Shown in pieces: positions 15,666 through 24,848 of a DNA stretch of 64,000 nt. The position numbers were made by a program, and so were the translations under genes. The notes under the pieces are model-generated. The model had not been told where the DNA came from. It searched no databases and saw nothing but the letters and a program-made list of their open reading frames with translations. Each line of letters opens with the position of its first letter. Within the stretch, counting starts at the first letter, position 1. The stretch is from Burkholderiales bacterium (GTDB lineage: Bacteria > Pseudomonadota > Gammaproteobacteria > Burkholderiales > Burkholderiaceae_C): NCBI GenBank assembly GCA_028868995.1, contig JAGWTH010000010.1:1-64000 (forward strand), read 5' to 3'.

Positions 15666-16802
15666 ATGAAATTCGTCCGCACCCTGATCGCCGCCGCGGT
15701 GGCGCTCACCGCCGCCAGCGCGGCGCTGGCCGACATCAACGTCGGCGTGTCGCTGTCGCTCACCGGCCCCGGTTCCGGCCTGGGCATCCCCATGCAGAAG
15801 CAGCTGGCGCTGTTCCCCAAGGAGATCGCCGGCGAGAAGGTCAATCTGATCATCCTCGACGACGCCACCGACCCGGGCAAGGGCGTGAGCAACGCGCGCC
15901 GCTTCATCACCGAGGACCACGTTGACCTGATCTTCGGCGGCTGCATCACCCCCGTGTCCGCGGCCATCGCGCCGGTCGCCGCCGAGAACAAGACCCTGCA
16001 GATCTCCGGCGCCCCGGTCGGCGTGCCCCCGGGCCAGGACCACTGGCTGTTCCGCCTGCCGCAGGGCAACGACGTGATGGCGCACGCCGTCGTCGGCGAG
16101 ATGAAGAAGCTGGGCGTCAAGACCATCGGCTTCCTGGGCTACACCGACGCCTACGGCGAGCTGTGGCTCAAGGCCATGCAGCCGGAGGCCGAGAAGAACG
16201 GCATGAAGATCGTCGCCGTCGAGCGCTTCGCCCGCACCGACACCAGCGTCACGCCCCAGGCCCTGAAGCTGGTTTCCGCCAACCCCGACGCGATCCTGGT
16301 CGTCGCCTCCGGCTCCGGCGCCGCGATGCCGGAGATGGGCATCGTCGAGCGCGGCTACAAGGGCAAGATCTTCCAGACCCACGCCGCGGCCACGCCCGAC
16401 CTGATGCGCATCGGCGGCAAGGAGGTCGAGGGCACCTACGTGGTCTCCGGCCCGGCCGTCGTCGCCGAGCAGCTGCCCGACAGCCACCCGTCCAAGAAGG
16501 TCGCCATCGACTTCGTCACCAAGTTCGAGAAGGCCTACGGCCCGGGTTCGCGCAACCAGTTCGCCGGGCACTCCTACGACTTCGGCATCGTGATGGAGAA
16601 GATCGTCCCGATGGCGCTGAAGAAGGGCAAGCCCGGCACGCCCGAGTTCCGCGCGGCGCTGCGCGACTCGATGGAGACCATGGGCCGCACCATCCTGGCC
16701 CACGGCGTGATGAACTGGACGCCCACCGACCACTGGGGCTACACGAACGAGACGGGCGTGATGCTGCAGGTCAAGGACGGCAAGTTCGTCGTGGTCAAGT
16801 AA
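15666..16802 (+). CDS. ABC transporter substrate-binding protein (LivK/CouP type)
   Basis: This 378-residue periplasmic binding protein has a signal peptide ([22 protein letters not shown], cleavage near residue 22) and a type I fold of the branched-chain amino acid/aromatic acid family ([45 protein letters not shown]). AAGGAGACAAG precedes the ATG. Operon context, with CoA ligase and beta-oxidation genes, suggests the ligand is an aromatic acid such as ferulate or coumarate, as for CouP of Rhodopseudomonas, rather than an amino acid. Downstream are the two permeases and ATPases. Confidence 0.9.
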   Translation: MKFVRTLIAAAVALTAASAALADINVGVSLSLTGPGSGLGIPMQKQLALFPKEIAGEKVNLIILDDATDPGKGVSNARRFITEDHVDLIFGGCITPVSAAIAPVAAENKTLQISGAPVGVPPGQDHWLFRLPQGNDVMAHAVVGEMKKLGVKTIGFLGYTDAYGELWLKAMQPEAEKNGMKIVAVERFARTDTSVTPQALKLVSANPDAILVVASGSGAAMPEMGIVERGYKGKIFQTHAAATPDLMRIGGKEVEGTYVVSGPAVVAEQLPDSHPSKKVAIDFVTKFEKAYGPGSRNQFAGHSYDFGIVMEKIVPMALKKGKPGTPEFRAALRDSMETMGRTILAHGVMNWTPTDHWGYTNETGVMLQVKDGKFVVVK

Positions 16803-16817
16803 GCGCCTTGCCCTTTC

Positions 16818-16842
16818 GCCTTCCCCCTGCGGGGGAAGGCGG
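16818..16842. repeat. Hairpin CGCCTTCCCCC-TGC-GGGGGAAGGCG
   Basis: Perfect 11-bp arms between the binding-protein and permease genes. There is no T-run; such a hairpin often protects an abundant binding-protein transcript. Together with the next hairpin it forms an imperfect larger inverted unit. Confidence 0.65.
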
Positions 16843-16890
16843 GGATGGGGGCGCACGGCGCGCATCCGAGTCCGTACGCCGCCACCCCGA

Positions 16891-16911
16891 CCCTCCCCCG
16901 GTGGGGGAGGG
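16891..16911. repeat. Hairpin CCCTCCCCC-GGT-GGGGGAGGG
   Basis: Perfect 9-bp arms, 25 bp before the permease ATG. The same CCCTCCCC/GGGGAGGG core occurs at 34478-34500, so this is probably a dispersed REP-like element. Confidence 0.65.
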
Positions 16912-16935
16912 AGCCAGCAGAACCAAGTCACCTCC

Positions 16936-17973
16936 ATGGATTTCTCCATCGCCGGCATCCTCGCGCTGGACGGCCTCACCAACGGCGCCGTCTACGCGCT
17001 GCTCGCACTGGCCACGGTGCTGGTGTTCGCCGTCACCCGCGTCATCTTCATCCCGCAAGGCGAGTTCGTCGCCTTCGGCGCGCTCACCCTCGCCCTGTTC
17101 CAGGCCGGCAAGGTGCCCGGCACCGTGTGGTTCCTGCTCGCGCTGGCCGTGCTGGCCGCGCTGTCGGACCTCGTCCACGGCTGGCGCCACCATGTCCCCG
17201 CGAAGCGCCTGGCCCGCCGGGTCCTGCGCACGCTCGCCTGGCCCGTCGTCGCCTCCGCCGTGGCCGTCTGGGCCGCGCCCCGGGGCTTCCCGCTGCCGGT
17301 TCAGGCCCTGCTCACGCTGGCGCTGGTCACGCCCTTCGGCAGCCTGATCTACCGGCTCGCCTACGAATCGCTGGCCGACGCCTCGGTGCTCGTGCTGCTG
17401 ATCGTCTCGGTGGGCGTGCATTTCGCCCTGGTGGGCCTGGGCCTCGTGTTCTTCGGCGCCGAGGGCTTCCGCAACCCGAGCTTCTGGGACGAGCGCTTCT
17501 CCGCCGGCCCGCTCACCCTCACCGGCCAGGCCGTGATCATCTTCCTCGCCTCGATCGCGCTGATCGTGCTGCTTTACCTCTTCTTCGAACGCACCCTCAC
17601 CGGCAAGGCGCTGCGCGCCACGGCGGTGAACCGCGCCGGCGCCCGCCTCATGGGCATCTCCTCCGCCGGCGCCGGGCGCCTCGCCTTCCTGATGGCGGCG
17701 CTGATCGGCGCCCTGTCCGGCCTGCTGATCGGCCCGACCACGACCATCTTCTACGACAGCGGCTTCCTGATCGGCCTCAAGGGCTTCGTCGCCGCGGTGT
17801 TCGCGGGGCTCTCCAGCTATCCGCTGGCGCTGGTCGGCGCGCTGGGCGTCGGCCTGCTGGAAAGCTTCGGCTCCTTCTGGGCCAGCTCCTTCAAGGAGGT
17901 CATCGTCTTCAGCGCCATCCTGCCAGTGCTGCTGTGGCGCTCGCTGTCCGACCCGCACGGCGAGGAGCATTGA
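16936..17973 (+). CDS. Branched-chain-type ABC transporter permease (LivH-like)
   Basis: This 345-residue inner-membrane protein begins with [21 protein letters not shown] and [14 protein letters not shown], a LivH signature, and ends with [32 protein letters not shown]. It is about 40-50 residues longer than usual LivH; the extra sequence lies around residues 70-120 ([18 protein letters not shown] and a further hydrophobic stretch). It forms the translocation pore with the following permease-ATPase fusion. TGA and ATG of the next gene overlap (TGATG). Confidence 0.9.
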   Translation: MDFSIAGILALDGLTNGAVYALLALATVLVFAVTRVIFIPQGEFVAFGALTLALFQAGKVPGTVWFLLALAVLAALSDLVHGWRHHVPAKRLARRVLRTLAWPVVASAVAVWAAPRGFPLPVQALLTLALVTPFGSLIYRLAYESLADASVLVLLIVSVGVHFALVGLGLVFFGAEGFRNPSFWDERFSAGPLTLTGQAVIIFLASIALIVLLYLFFERTLTGKALRATAVNRAGARLMGISSAGAGRLAFLMAALIGALSGLLIGPTTTIFYDSGFLIGLKGFVAAVFAGLSSYPLALVGALGVGLLESFGSFWASSFKEVIVFSAILPVLLWRSLSDPHGEEH

Positions 17974-19742
17974 TGGCCGCCGCCCGCCGTTTCGCCTTCC
18001 CCCTGTTCGCGCTCGCGGCGCTGGGCCTGGCGGCCCTGCCCGTGCCGGACTTCTGGATCACCCAGGGCATCTACATCGGCCTGTACGCGCTGGTCGCCCT
18101 GGGCCTGGTGCTGCTCACCGGCGTGGCCGGCCTGACCTCTTTCGGCCAGGCCGCCTTCGTCGGTGTCGGCGCCTACACCGCGGCCGCCCTGGTCGTGAAG
18201 CTTTCCCTCTCGCCCTGGCTCGCCCTGCTGGTGGGCATCGCGCTCGCGGTGGCGGCCGCCCTGGTGCTGGGCGCCATCACGCTGCGCATGTCGGGCCACT
18301 ACCTGCCGCTGGCCACCATCGCCTGGGGCCTGGCGCTGAACTACACCATGGCCAACATGGACTGGCTGGGCAAGTACGACGGCATCCTGGGCGTGCCCGA
18401 GCTGCGCCTGTTCGGCCGGGACCTCGGCACCGGCCGCGGCCTGTACGCCCTGGTGTGGGTGATCGCGCTCGCGGCCGCCTGGGGCTGCGCCAACCTGCTG
18501 GACTCGCGCCCCGGCCGCGCCATCCGCGCGGTGAAGGACGGCTCCACCATGGCCGAGGCCATGGGCGTCTCGACCTTCCGCTACAAGCTGGTGGTGTTCG
18601 TGCTGGCCGCGGTGCTGGCCGCCGTCTCCGGCTGGCTGTTCGCCTTCTTCCAGCGCACGGTCAACCCCTCGCCCTTCTCCATCGCCAAGGGCATCGAGTA
18701 CCTGTTCGTCGCGGTGCTGGGCGGCGTCTCGCACGTGTGGGGCGCCTTCCTGGGCGCCGGCGTGGTGCGCATCGTCGAGGACCAGCTGCAGGTGCTGCTG
18801 CCGCGCCTGTTCGGCGCCAGCGGCAACTACGAGACCATCGTGTTCGGCATCGTGCTGGTGATCGTGCTGAAGTACGCGCCCGATGGCCTGTGGAGCTTCG
18901 CGGGACGCCTGCTGCCGCGCGCGGACCGCAAGCGCGACTGGGAAGGCGCGCCCGCCCTGCCGGCGCGCGACAAGCCCGCGCGCGGCGAGCCGCTGCTGCA
19001 GGTGGAGGCGGTGCGCAAGCAGTTCGGCGGCCTGACGGCGGTCAACGACGTGAGCTTCGACATCCGCGCCGGCGACATCGTCGGCCTGATCGGCCCCAAC
19101 GGCGCCGGCAAGTCCACCACCTTCAACCTGATCACCGGCGTGCTGTCGCTGTCCGCCGGCCAGGTGCGCTGGCGCGGCGAGGCCATCGGCGGCCTGCCCT
19201 CGCGCGAGATCGCGCGCCGCGGCATCTCGCGCACCTTCCAGCACGTGAAGATGATCCCCGAGATGACCGTGCTGGAGAACGTGGCGCTGGGCGGCTACCT
19301 GCGCAGCTCCAGCGGCACGCTGCGCGCCATGCTCCGCCTGGACCGCGAGGAGGAGCGGCGCCTGTTCGCCGAGGCCGAGCGCCAGCTCGCGCGCATCGGC
19401 ATGGCCGACCGCATGAACGAGCTCGCCGGCAACCTGGCCCTGGGCCCGCAGCGGCTGATGGAGATCGCCCGCGCGCTGTGCACCGACCCGGCGCTACTGC
19501 TGCTCGATGAGCCGGCGGCCGGCCTGCGCCACAAGGAGAAGCAGGCCCTGGCCGACGTGCTGCGCCAGCTCAAGGCGGAAGGCATGAGCCTGCTGCTGGT
19601 GGAGCACGACATGGAGTTCGTCATGGGCCTCACCGACCGCATCGTGGTGATGGAATTCGGCACCAGGCTGATGGAAGGCACGCCGGCCGAGGTGCAGGCC
19701 AGCCCCGAAGTCCGCGCGGCCTACCTCGGAACGGAACATTGA
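17973..19742 (+). CDS. ABC permease-ATPase fusion (LivM-LivG type)
   Basis: This 589-residue protein fuses a LivM-like permease (about residues 1-320, many membrane helices, GLTSFGQAAFVGVGAYTAA) to a LivG-like ATPase (about 340-589). The ATPase has Walker A GPNGAGKST, Q-loop FQHVKM, signature-like LALGPQRLMEIARAL and Walker B LLLLDEPAAGL. The signature reads LALGPQ rather than LSGGQ-like LSYG, as is common in LivG. The fusion is a known architecture in Betaproteobacteria. It works with the LivH-like permease and the LivF-like ATPase on either side. Confidence 0.92.
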   Translation: MAAARRFAFPLFALAALGLAALPVPDFWITQGIYIGLYALVALGLVLLTGVAGLTSFGQAAFVGVGAYTAAALVVKLSLSPWLALLVGIALAVAAALVLGAITLRMSGHYLPLATIAWGLALNYTMANMDWLGKYDGILGVPELRLFGRDLGTGRGLYALVWVIALAAAWGCANLLDSRPGRAIRAVKDGSTMAEAMGVSTFRYKLVVFVLAAVLAAVSGWLFAFFQRTVNPSPFSIAKGIEYLFVAVLGGVSHVWGAFLGAGVVRIVEDQLQVLLPRLFGASGNYETIVFGIVLVIVLKYAPDGLWSFAGRLLPRADRKRDWEGAPALPARDKPARGEPLLQVEAVRKQFGGLTAVNDVSFDIRAGDIVGLIGPNGAGKSTTFNLITGVLSLSAGQVRWRGEAIGGLPSREIARRGISRTFQHVKMIPEMTVLENVALGGYLRSSSGTLRAMLRLDREEERRLFAEAERQLARIGMADRMNELAGNLALGPQRLMEIARALCTDPALLLLDEPAAGLRHKEKQALADVLRQLKAEGMSLLLVEHDMEFVMGLTDRIVVMEFGTRLMEGTPAEVQASPEVRAAYLGTEH

Positions 19743-19744
19743 CC

Positions 19745-20482
19745 ATGGCCACCACGCCCCTGCTCCAGGTCAGCGACCTGCACGCCGGCTACGGCCGCGC
19801 CGAGGTCCTGAGCGGCCTGAACTTCGAGCTGGCCCGCGGCCAGGTCGTCACCGTGATCGGCCCCAACGGCGCCGGCAAGTCCACCACGCTGAACGCCCTG
19901 GTGGGCCTGCTGCCGGCGCGCGGGCGCATCGTCTTCGATGGCCAGGATCTGGCCGACACCACGCTGGAAGAGCGCGTGATGCTGGGGCTGGCCCTGGTGC
20001 CCGAGAAGCGCGAGCTGTTCGGCACCATGCCGGTGGAGGACAACCTGGTCCTGGGCGGCTTCCGGCCGATGAAGCTGGGCGTGCGGGACTGGAAGTCCGG
20101 CCTCGAACGCGTCTACGAGCTGTTCCCGCGGCTGAAGGAAAGACGCGCGCAGCTGGCCGGCACGCTGTCCGGCGGCGAGCGCCAGATGCTCGCCGTAGGC
20201 CGCGCGCTGATGGCGCAGCCCAAGCTGCTGATGCTCGACGAACCCAGCCTGGGCCTGGCGCCGCTGGTGGTGCGCGAGATCTTCGCCATCATCGAGCGGC
20301 TGCGCGAACAGGGCGTGTCCATCCTGCTGGTGGAGCAGAACGCGCGCGCCGCGCTGCAGGTGGCCGATTACGGCTACGTGCTGGAGACCGGCGAGATCAG
20401 CATGCAGGGCCCGGCGCGCCAGCTGGCCGAGGACCCGCGCGTCATCGAGACCTACCTCGGCGCCGGGAGGAAGTCCGCGTGA
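19745..20482 (+). CDS. ABC transporter ATP-binding protein (LivF-like)
   Basis: This 245-residue ATPase has GPNGAGKSTTLNALVG, the LivF-like LVPEKRELFGTMPVEDNLVLG, signature LSGGERQMLAVGRALM, and LLMLDEPSLGLAPLVV. It is the second nucleotide-binding subunit of the importer. The ATG at 19745 is preferred over an in-frame TTG six bases upstream. Its stop overlaps the next start by four bases (GTGA), tying uptake to the dehydrogenase gene. Confidence 0.92.
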   Translation: MATTPLLQVSDLHAGYGRAEVLSGLNFELARGQVVTVIGPNGAGKSTTLNALVGLLPARGRIVFDGQDLADTTLEERVMLGLALVPEKRELFGTMPVEDNLVLGGFRPMKLGVRDWKSGLERVYELFPRLKERRAQLAGTLSGGERQMLAVGRALMAQPKLLMLDEPSLGLAPLVVREIFAIIERLREQGVSILLVEQNARAALQVADYGYVLETGEISMQGPARQLAEDPRVIETYLGAGRKSA

Positions 20483-22203
20483 ACGACTACCGCCCCCCGG
20501 TGGACGACCACCGCTTCCTGCTGCTGGAGGTGCTGCGCGCCGGCGAGGCGCTGCCTGCCCTGCCCGCCTTCGCCGAGGCCGACGCCGGCCTGCTGGCGCA
20601 GGTGATGGAGGAGGCGGGAAAGTTCGTGGGCGAGGTCGTCGCGCCGCTGCAGGCCGCGGGCGACCATCCCGGCTGCCGCTTCGAGGCCGGCCGCGTGACC
20701 ACGCCGCCCGGCTTCGCCGATGCCTACCGCGCCTTCTGGCAGGCCGGCTGGCCCTCGCTCGCCTGCGCGCCCGAGGACGGCGGCCAGGGCCTGCCCTGGG
20801 TGCTGGAAGGCGTGCTGTACGAGATGCTCAGCGCCGCCAACCACGGCTGGACCATGGCGCCCGGGCTGCTGCACGGCGCCTACGAGTGCCTGCGGCACCA
20901 CGGCAGCGAGGAACTGAAGGCGCGCTACCTCGGCAGGATCGCCAGCGGCGAGTGGCTCGCGACCATGTGCCTCACCGAGCCGCACGCGGGCAGCGACCTG
21001 GGCCTGGCGCGCACGCAGGCCCTGCCCCAGGCCGACGGCAGCCACCGCCTGCGCGGCACCAAGATCTTCATCTCCGGCGGCGAGCACGACCTGACCGACA
21101 ACATCGTGCACCTGGTGCTGGCGCGCGAGCCCGGCGCGCCGGCCGGCCCGAAGGGACTGTCGCTGTTCCTGGCCCCGAAAGTCCTGCCGGACGGGCAGCG
21201 CAACGGCGTCGTGTGCGAGCGCATCGAGGAGAAGATGGGCCTGCACGGCAGCCCCACCTGCGTGCTGCGCTTCGACGAGGCCACGGGCTGGCGCGTGGGC
21301 GAGCCGGGCCGCGGCCTCAACGCCATGTTCGTGATGATGAACGCGGCCCGCCTGCACGTGGCGCTGCAGGGCATCGGCCTGCTCGACGCGGCCTGGCAGA
21401 AGGCGCAGGCCTACGCGCAGGAACGCACCCAGATGCGCGCGCCCGGCGCCCTGCGCGGCGAAGGCGCGGCCGACCCCATCGGCCGCCACCCGGCGGTGCG
21501 GCGCATCCTCGACACCGAGCGCGCCTGGGTCGACGGCCTGCGCGTGCTGGCCTACCGCACCGGCATCGAGCTGGACCTGGCGCGCCACCACCCGGAGGCG
21601 GCCCGCCGCGCCGCGGCGCAGCAGTGGTGCAGCCTGGTCACGCCGGTGCTCAAGGCGATGTGCACCGAGCAGGGCTTCGGCGGCGCGAGCCGCTGCCTGC
21701 AGGTGTTCGGCGGCCACGGCTACGTGAAGGAATGGGGCATCGAGCAGATCGTGCGCGACTCGCGCGTGACCATGATCTACGAGGGCACCAACGAGATCCA
21801 GGCGATCGACCTGCTGGCGCGCAAGGTCCTGCCCGACGGCGGCGAGGCCCTCTTCGCGCAGCTGGACGCCCTGGCCGCGCAGCTCGACGCGCGCGACGAC
21901 GCCGCGCTGCTGGCGCGCTTCGCGGCGCTGCGCGCGCTGACGCAGGAGCTGGCGCAGGCCGCGACGCATTCGGACACCCTCGCGTACGAGGCCGCCGACG
22001 ACTACCTGCGCGCCGTCGGCCTGGTCCTGTTCGCCTGGGCCTGGCGCGAGATCGCCCGCACGCCCGGCGCCGAGGCCCCGCGCTGGGCCGTCCCGCACGC
22101 CGCGGCCGCGCTGCGCATCCTGCCCGAATTCGAGCTGCGCCTGCAGGTCCTGCGCACGCAGTGCGCCCAGGCGCTGGCCGCGCGCCGTCCTGCCGCCGCC
22201 TGA
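20479..22203 (+). CDS. Acyl-CoA dehydrogenase with extended C-terminal domain
   Basis: This 574-residue flavoprotein of the long acyl-CoA dehydrogenase/DmdC-like type has TMCLTEPHAGSDLG, TKIFISGGEHDL, a catalytic glutamate in MIYEGTNEIQ, and an additional C-terminal helical domain (about 450-574). It starts with GTG overlapping the livF stop. In this operon it probably desaturates aryl-propanoyl-CoA (for example dihydroferuloyl-CoA) so that saturated side chains can enter the same path; electrons would pass to ETF. Substrate assignment is inference. Confidence 0.85.
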   Translation: MNDYRPPVDDHRFLLLEVLRAGEALPALPAFAEADAGLLAQVMEEAGKFVGEVVAPLQAAGDHPGCRFEAGRVTTPPGFADAYRAFWQAGWPSLACAPEDGGQGLPWVLEGVLYEMLSAANHGWTMAPGLLHGAYECLRHHGSEELKARYLGRIASGEWLATMCLTEPHAGSDLGLARTQALPQADGSHRLRGTKIFISGGEHDLTDNIVHLVLAREPGAPAGPKGLSLFLAPKVLPDGQRNGVVCERIEEKMGLHGSPTCVLRFDEATGWRVGEPGRGLNAMFVMMNAARLHVALQGIGLLDAAWQKAQAYAQERTQMRAPGALRGEGAADPIGRHPAVRRILDTERAWVDGLRVLAYRTGIELDLARHHPEAARRAAAQQWCSLVTPVLKAMCTEQGFGGASRCLQVFGGHGYVKEWGIEQIVRDSRVTMIYEGTNEIQAIDLLARKVLPDGGEALFAQLDALAAQLDARDDAALLARFAALRALTQELAQAATHSDTLAYEAADDYLRAVGLVLFAWAWREIARTPGAEAPRWAVPHAAAALRILPEFELRLQVLRTQCAQALAARRPAAA

Positions 22204-22210
22204 GCCCGCC

Positions 22211-22693
22211 ATGCCCCGGCCCGCCGCCCCCTCCCGCCCCGCCCCGGTCGCCGCCGCCGTCGAGGAAGTCGACACCAGCTTCCTCGAGACGCTCCTGGGC
22301 TACAACGCGCGCCGCGCCGGACTCGCCGTGATCGACGTGTTCGTGCAGCGCATGGCGCCCTTCCAGCTCAAGCCGGTGGACTTCTCCGTGCTGTCCCTGG
22401 TGCGGCACAACCCGGGCATCACCTCGCGCCAGCTGTGCACCGCCCTGGGCATCCTGCCGCCCAACCTGGTGGGGATGATCAACGCCCTGGAAAAGCGCGA
22501 GCTGGTAGAGCGGCGCCCGCATCCGCGCGACGGCCGGGCCATGGGCCTGCACCTCACCGTCCCGGGCGAAAAGCTGATGCGCGACGCCGAGCGCACGGCC
22601 GCCGAGCTCGAGGCGGCCTTCGCCTCCCGCCTCACCGCGACGGAGCTGCGCACGCTGATCGGCCTGCTCAAGAAGGTCTACCGGCCCGGGTGA
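22211..22693 (+). CDS. MarR family transcriptional regulator
   Basis: This 160-residue winged-helix protein has FSVLSLVRHNPGITSRQLCTALGILPPNLVGMINALEKRELVERRPHPRDGRAMGLHLT, the MarR recognition helix and wing. It follows the acyl-CoA dehydrogenase by 7 bp and closes the aromatic catabolic operon. Like CouR/FerR-type repressors it probably binds the palindrome at 12141-12159 and is released by a CoA-thioester intermediate, which is inferred from context. Confidence 0.88.
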   Translation: MPRPAAPSRPAPVAAAVEEVDTSFLETLLGYNARRAGLAVIDVFVQRMAPFQLKPVDFSVLSLVRHNPGITSRQLCTALGILPPNLVGMINALEKRELVERRPHPRDGRAMGLHLTVPGEKLMRDAERTAAELEAAFASRLTATELRTLIGLLKKVYRPG

Positions 22694-22760
22694 CGCGCCC
22701 CCCGGGGGCCGCCACCCCGCGGGCACCCCGCGGGCCTCCCGCGTTGCGCCATTGTCACGG

Positions 22761-22794
22761 CGCTATTGTTTGTGTAGCGTCGGCTGCGTACACT
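22761..22794 (+). promoter_or_regulatory. Promoter with palindrome before hxlR-type gene
   Basis: TTGTTT (22766), a 17-bp spacer and TACACT (22789) form a plausible promoter. An inverted repeat CGCTA-N9-TAGCG (22761-22779) overlaps the -35 and could be the site of autoregulation by the HxlR protein. Confidence 0.42.
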
Positions 22795-22842
22795 GCCTTC
22801 CCCGCCGGGTTCCCGCCCGGCGGCCAGGAAAGCCGACCCCGC

Positions 22843-23169
22843 ATGAGCCCCAAGGACAACGCCGCCATCTTCCAGCTGCTCGCGCTGCTGGAAGCGCGCT
22901 ACGCCATGCGGGTGCTCTGGGCCCTGCGCGACGGCCATCCCCAGACCTTCCGCCTGCTGCAGGACAGCGTGGGCGGGATCACCCCCAACACCCTCAACAC
23001 CCGGATCAAGGAGCTGCGCGAGGCCGGCCTGATGCAGCATACCGGGGAGGGCTACAGTGTCACCGCGAGCGGCACCGACCTCCTCAAGCGCCTGGCCGAC
23101 CTGCAGCCCTTCGCCGCCCGCTGGGTGGCTGCCCAGGCGAAGAAGAAGCAACAGCAGGGACCCCATTGA
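22843..23169 (+). CDS. HxlR family transcriptional regulator
   Basis: This 108-residue winged-helix protein has YAMRVLWALRDGHPQTFRLLQDSVGGITPNTLNTRIKELREAGLM, the HxlR layout, with TASGTDLLKRLADLQPFAARW at the end. There is no sensor domain and no cysteine in the helix region. Its TGA overlaps the ATG of the following hydrolase gene, so the two are coupled, and the regulator probably controls that gene. The effector is unknown. Confidence 0.8.
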   Translation: MSPKDNAAIFQLLALLEARYAMRVLWALRDGHPQTFRLLQDSVGGITPNTLNTRIKELREAGLMQHTGEGYSVTASGTDLLKRLADLQPFAARWVAAQAKKKQQQGPH

Positions 23170-24335
23170 TGCAGGAATTCCTCCAGGTGACGCTGCCCGC
23201 CGACGCGCAGCAGGCCACGCTGGTCGGCCGGGCCTGGATCGAGGGCCAGGGCCCGCTGCCGGTCAAGCTCGAAGGCGGGCAGCTCGTCGACCTGTCCGCG
23301 CTGGCGCCGACCTGCAGCGCGCTGCTGGAGCTGCCCGATGCGGCGGCGGCCGTGCGGGCGCACCGCGGCCCGGTCGTCGGCGACGCCGCCGCCATCATCG
23401 CCAACAGCAGCGCCGACCGGCGCCTGGACGAGACGCCCTGGCTGCTCGCGCCTTGCGACCTGCAGGCCATCAAGGCCTCGGGCGTGACCTTCGTCGCCTC
23501 GATGCTGGAGCGCGTGATCGAGGAACAGGCGCGCGGCGATCCCGCCCTGGCCGAGTCCGTGCGCAAGGAGGTGGTCGCGGTGATCGGCGACGACCTGTCG
23601 AAGGTGCGCCCCGGCTCGCCCGAGGCGGCGCGGCTCAAGCAGGTGCTGCTGGCCAAGAACCTGTGGTCGCAGTACCTGGAAGTGGGCATCGGGCCCGACG
23701 CCGAGATCTTCACCAAGTCGCAGCCCATGAGCGCCGTGGGCACGGGCGGCGAGGTCGGCATCCACCCGAAGAGCGAGTGGAACAACCCGGAGCCGGAGAT
23801 CGTGCTGGCGGTCAACAGCCGCGGCGAGACCGTGGGCGCCACGCTGGGCAACGACGTCAACCTCCGCGACTTCGAGGGCCGCAGCGCCCTGCTGCTGGGC
23901 AAGGCCAAGGACAACAACGCCAGCTGCGCCATCGGCCCCTTCATCCGCCTGTTCGACGGGCACTTCGGCATCGCCGACGTCCGCCAGGCCGACCTGTCCA
24001 TGCTGGTGCTGGGCCCCGAGGGCTTCCGCATGGAGGGCGCCAGCAGCCTGAAGATGATCAGCCGCGACCCGCTGGATCTGGTCGGGCACGCCATCGGGCC
24101 CCACCACCAGTATCCCGACGGCCTGGTGCTGTTCCTGGGCACCATGTTCGCGCCGACGCAGGACCGCTTCGGTCCCGGACAGGGTTTCACCCACGCGGTG
24201 GGCGATCTGGTCGCCATCTCCACGCCGCGCCTGGGTACACTCGTCAACCGCGTCAACACCTCCGACCGCATCGAACCCTGGCGCTACGGCGTGTCCGCGC
24301 TGCTGCGCGACCTGGCCCGCCGCCGCCTGCCCTGA
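23169..24335 (+). CDS. Fumarylacetoacetate hydrolase family protein
   Basis: This 388-residue protein has a C-terminal FAH fold with metal ligands in NNPEPEIVLAV (ExE) and GNDVNLRDFEGRS (D). The family covers hydrolases, decarboxylases and sugar-acid dehydratases. The long form with an N-terminal extension resembles 2-keto-3-deoxy-sugar acid dehydratase-like members, but the substrate is not decidable. It is cotranscribed with an HxlR regulator and sits next to an aromatic degradation island, though direct participation is unproven. Confidence 0.8.
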   Translation: MQEFLQVTLPADAQQATLVGRAWIEGQGPLPVKLEGGQLVDLSALAPTCSALLELPDAAAAVRAHRGPVVGDAAAIIANSSADRRLDETPWLLAPCDLQAIKASGVTFVASMLERVIEEQARGDPALAESVRKEVVAVIGDDLSKVRPGSPEAARLKQVLLAKNLWSQYLEVGIGPDAEIFTKSQPMSAVGTGGEVGIHPKSEWNNPEPEIVLAVNSRGETVGATLGNDVNLRDFEGRSALLLGKAKDNNASCAIGPFIRLFDGHFGIADVRQADLSMLVLGPEGFRMEGASSLKMISRDPLDLVGHAIGPHHQYPDGLVLFLGTMFAPTQDRFGPGQGFTHAVGDLVAISTPRLGTLVNRVNTSDRIEPWRYGVSALLRDLARRRLP

Positions 24336-24362
24336 CCGAACCCCTCACCGGAGAACAACAAC

Positions 24363-24713
24363 ATGATCACCACCCCCAGCGGCCTGCAGTACGAGGACGA
24401 GCTCGTGGGCAGCGGCCCGGAAGCCCGGGCCGGCCAGGACGTGCGCGTGCACTACACGGGCTGGCTCTACACCAATGGCGTGCAGGGGGCGAAGTTCGAC
24501 TCCAGCCGCGACCGCAACGACCCCTTCGAGTTCTCGCTCGGCGCCGGCATGGTGATCCGCGGCTGGGACGAAGGCGTGGCCGGCATGAAGGTGGGCGGCA
24601 AGCGCACCCTGGTCATCCCCCCGCAGCTGGGCTACGGCGCGCGCGGCGCGGGCGGGGTGATCCCGCCGAACGCCACCCTGAAATTCGACGTCGAGCTGCT
24701 GGAAACGCGCTAG
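24363..24713 (+). CDS. FKBP-type peptidyl-prolyl cis-trans isomerase
   Basis: This 116-residue single-domain FKBP has [52 protein letters not shown] and [23 protein letters not shown], all active-site blocks intact. There is no signal peptide, so it is cytoplasmic and assists proline isomerisation in folding. It lies upstream of the grpE-dnaK-dnaJ genes but is separated from grpE by a heat-shock promoter. Confidence 0.93.
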   Translation: MITTPSGLQYEDELVGSGPEARAGQDVRVHYTGWLYTNGVQGAKFDSSRDRNDPFEFSLGAGMVIRGWDEGVAGMKVGGKRTLVIPPQLGYGARGAGGVIPPNATLKFDVELLETR

Positions 24714-24784
24714 GAGAGCCCCTCCGGCCCGGGGTCCGGCGCCGCGCGCACGCCGGAAACCCCGCACTTTTCCCATTCCCCCGC

Positions 24785-24809
24785 CTTGAAAAGGGCTTCC
24801 CCGCCCCAA
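24785..24809 (+). promoter_or_regulatory. Sigma32 heat-shock promoter of grpE
   Basis: CTTGAAA, 12 bases, then CCCCAA matches the sigma32 consensus CTTGAAA-N11-16-CCCCAT. It ends about 40 bp before the grpE ATG. No CIRCE element is visible, so sigma32 control is the supported mode. Confidence 0.75.
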
Positions 24810-24848
24810 GCTGCTGTCGCGTCCGCAAGAACACCAAGCGTTTTCCCC

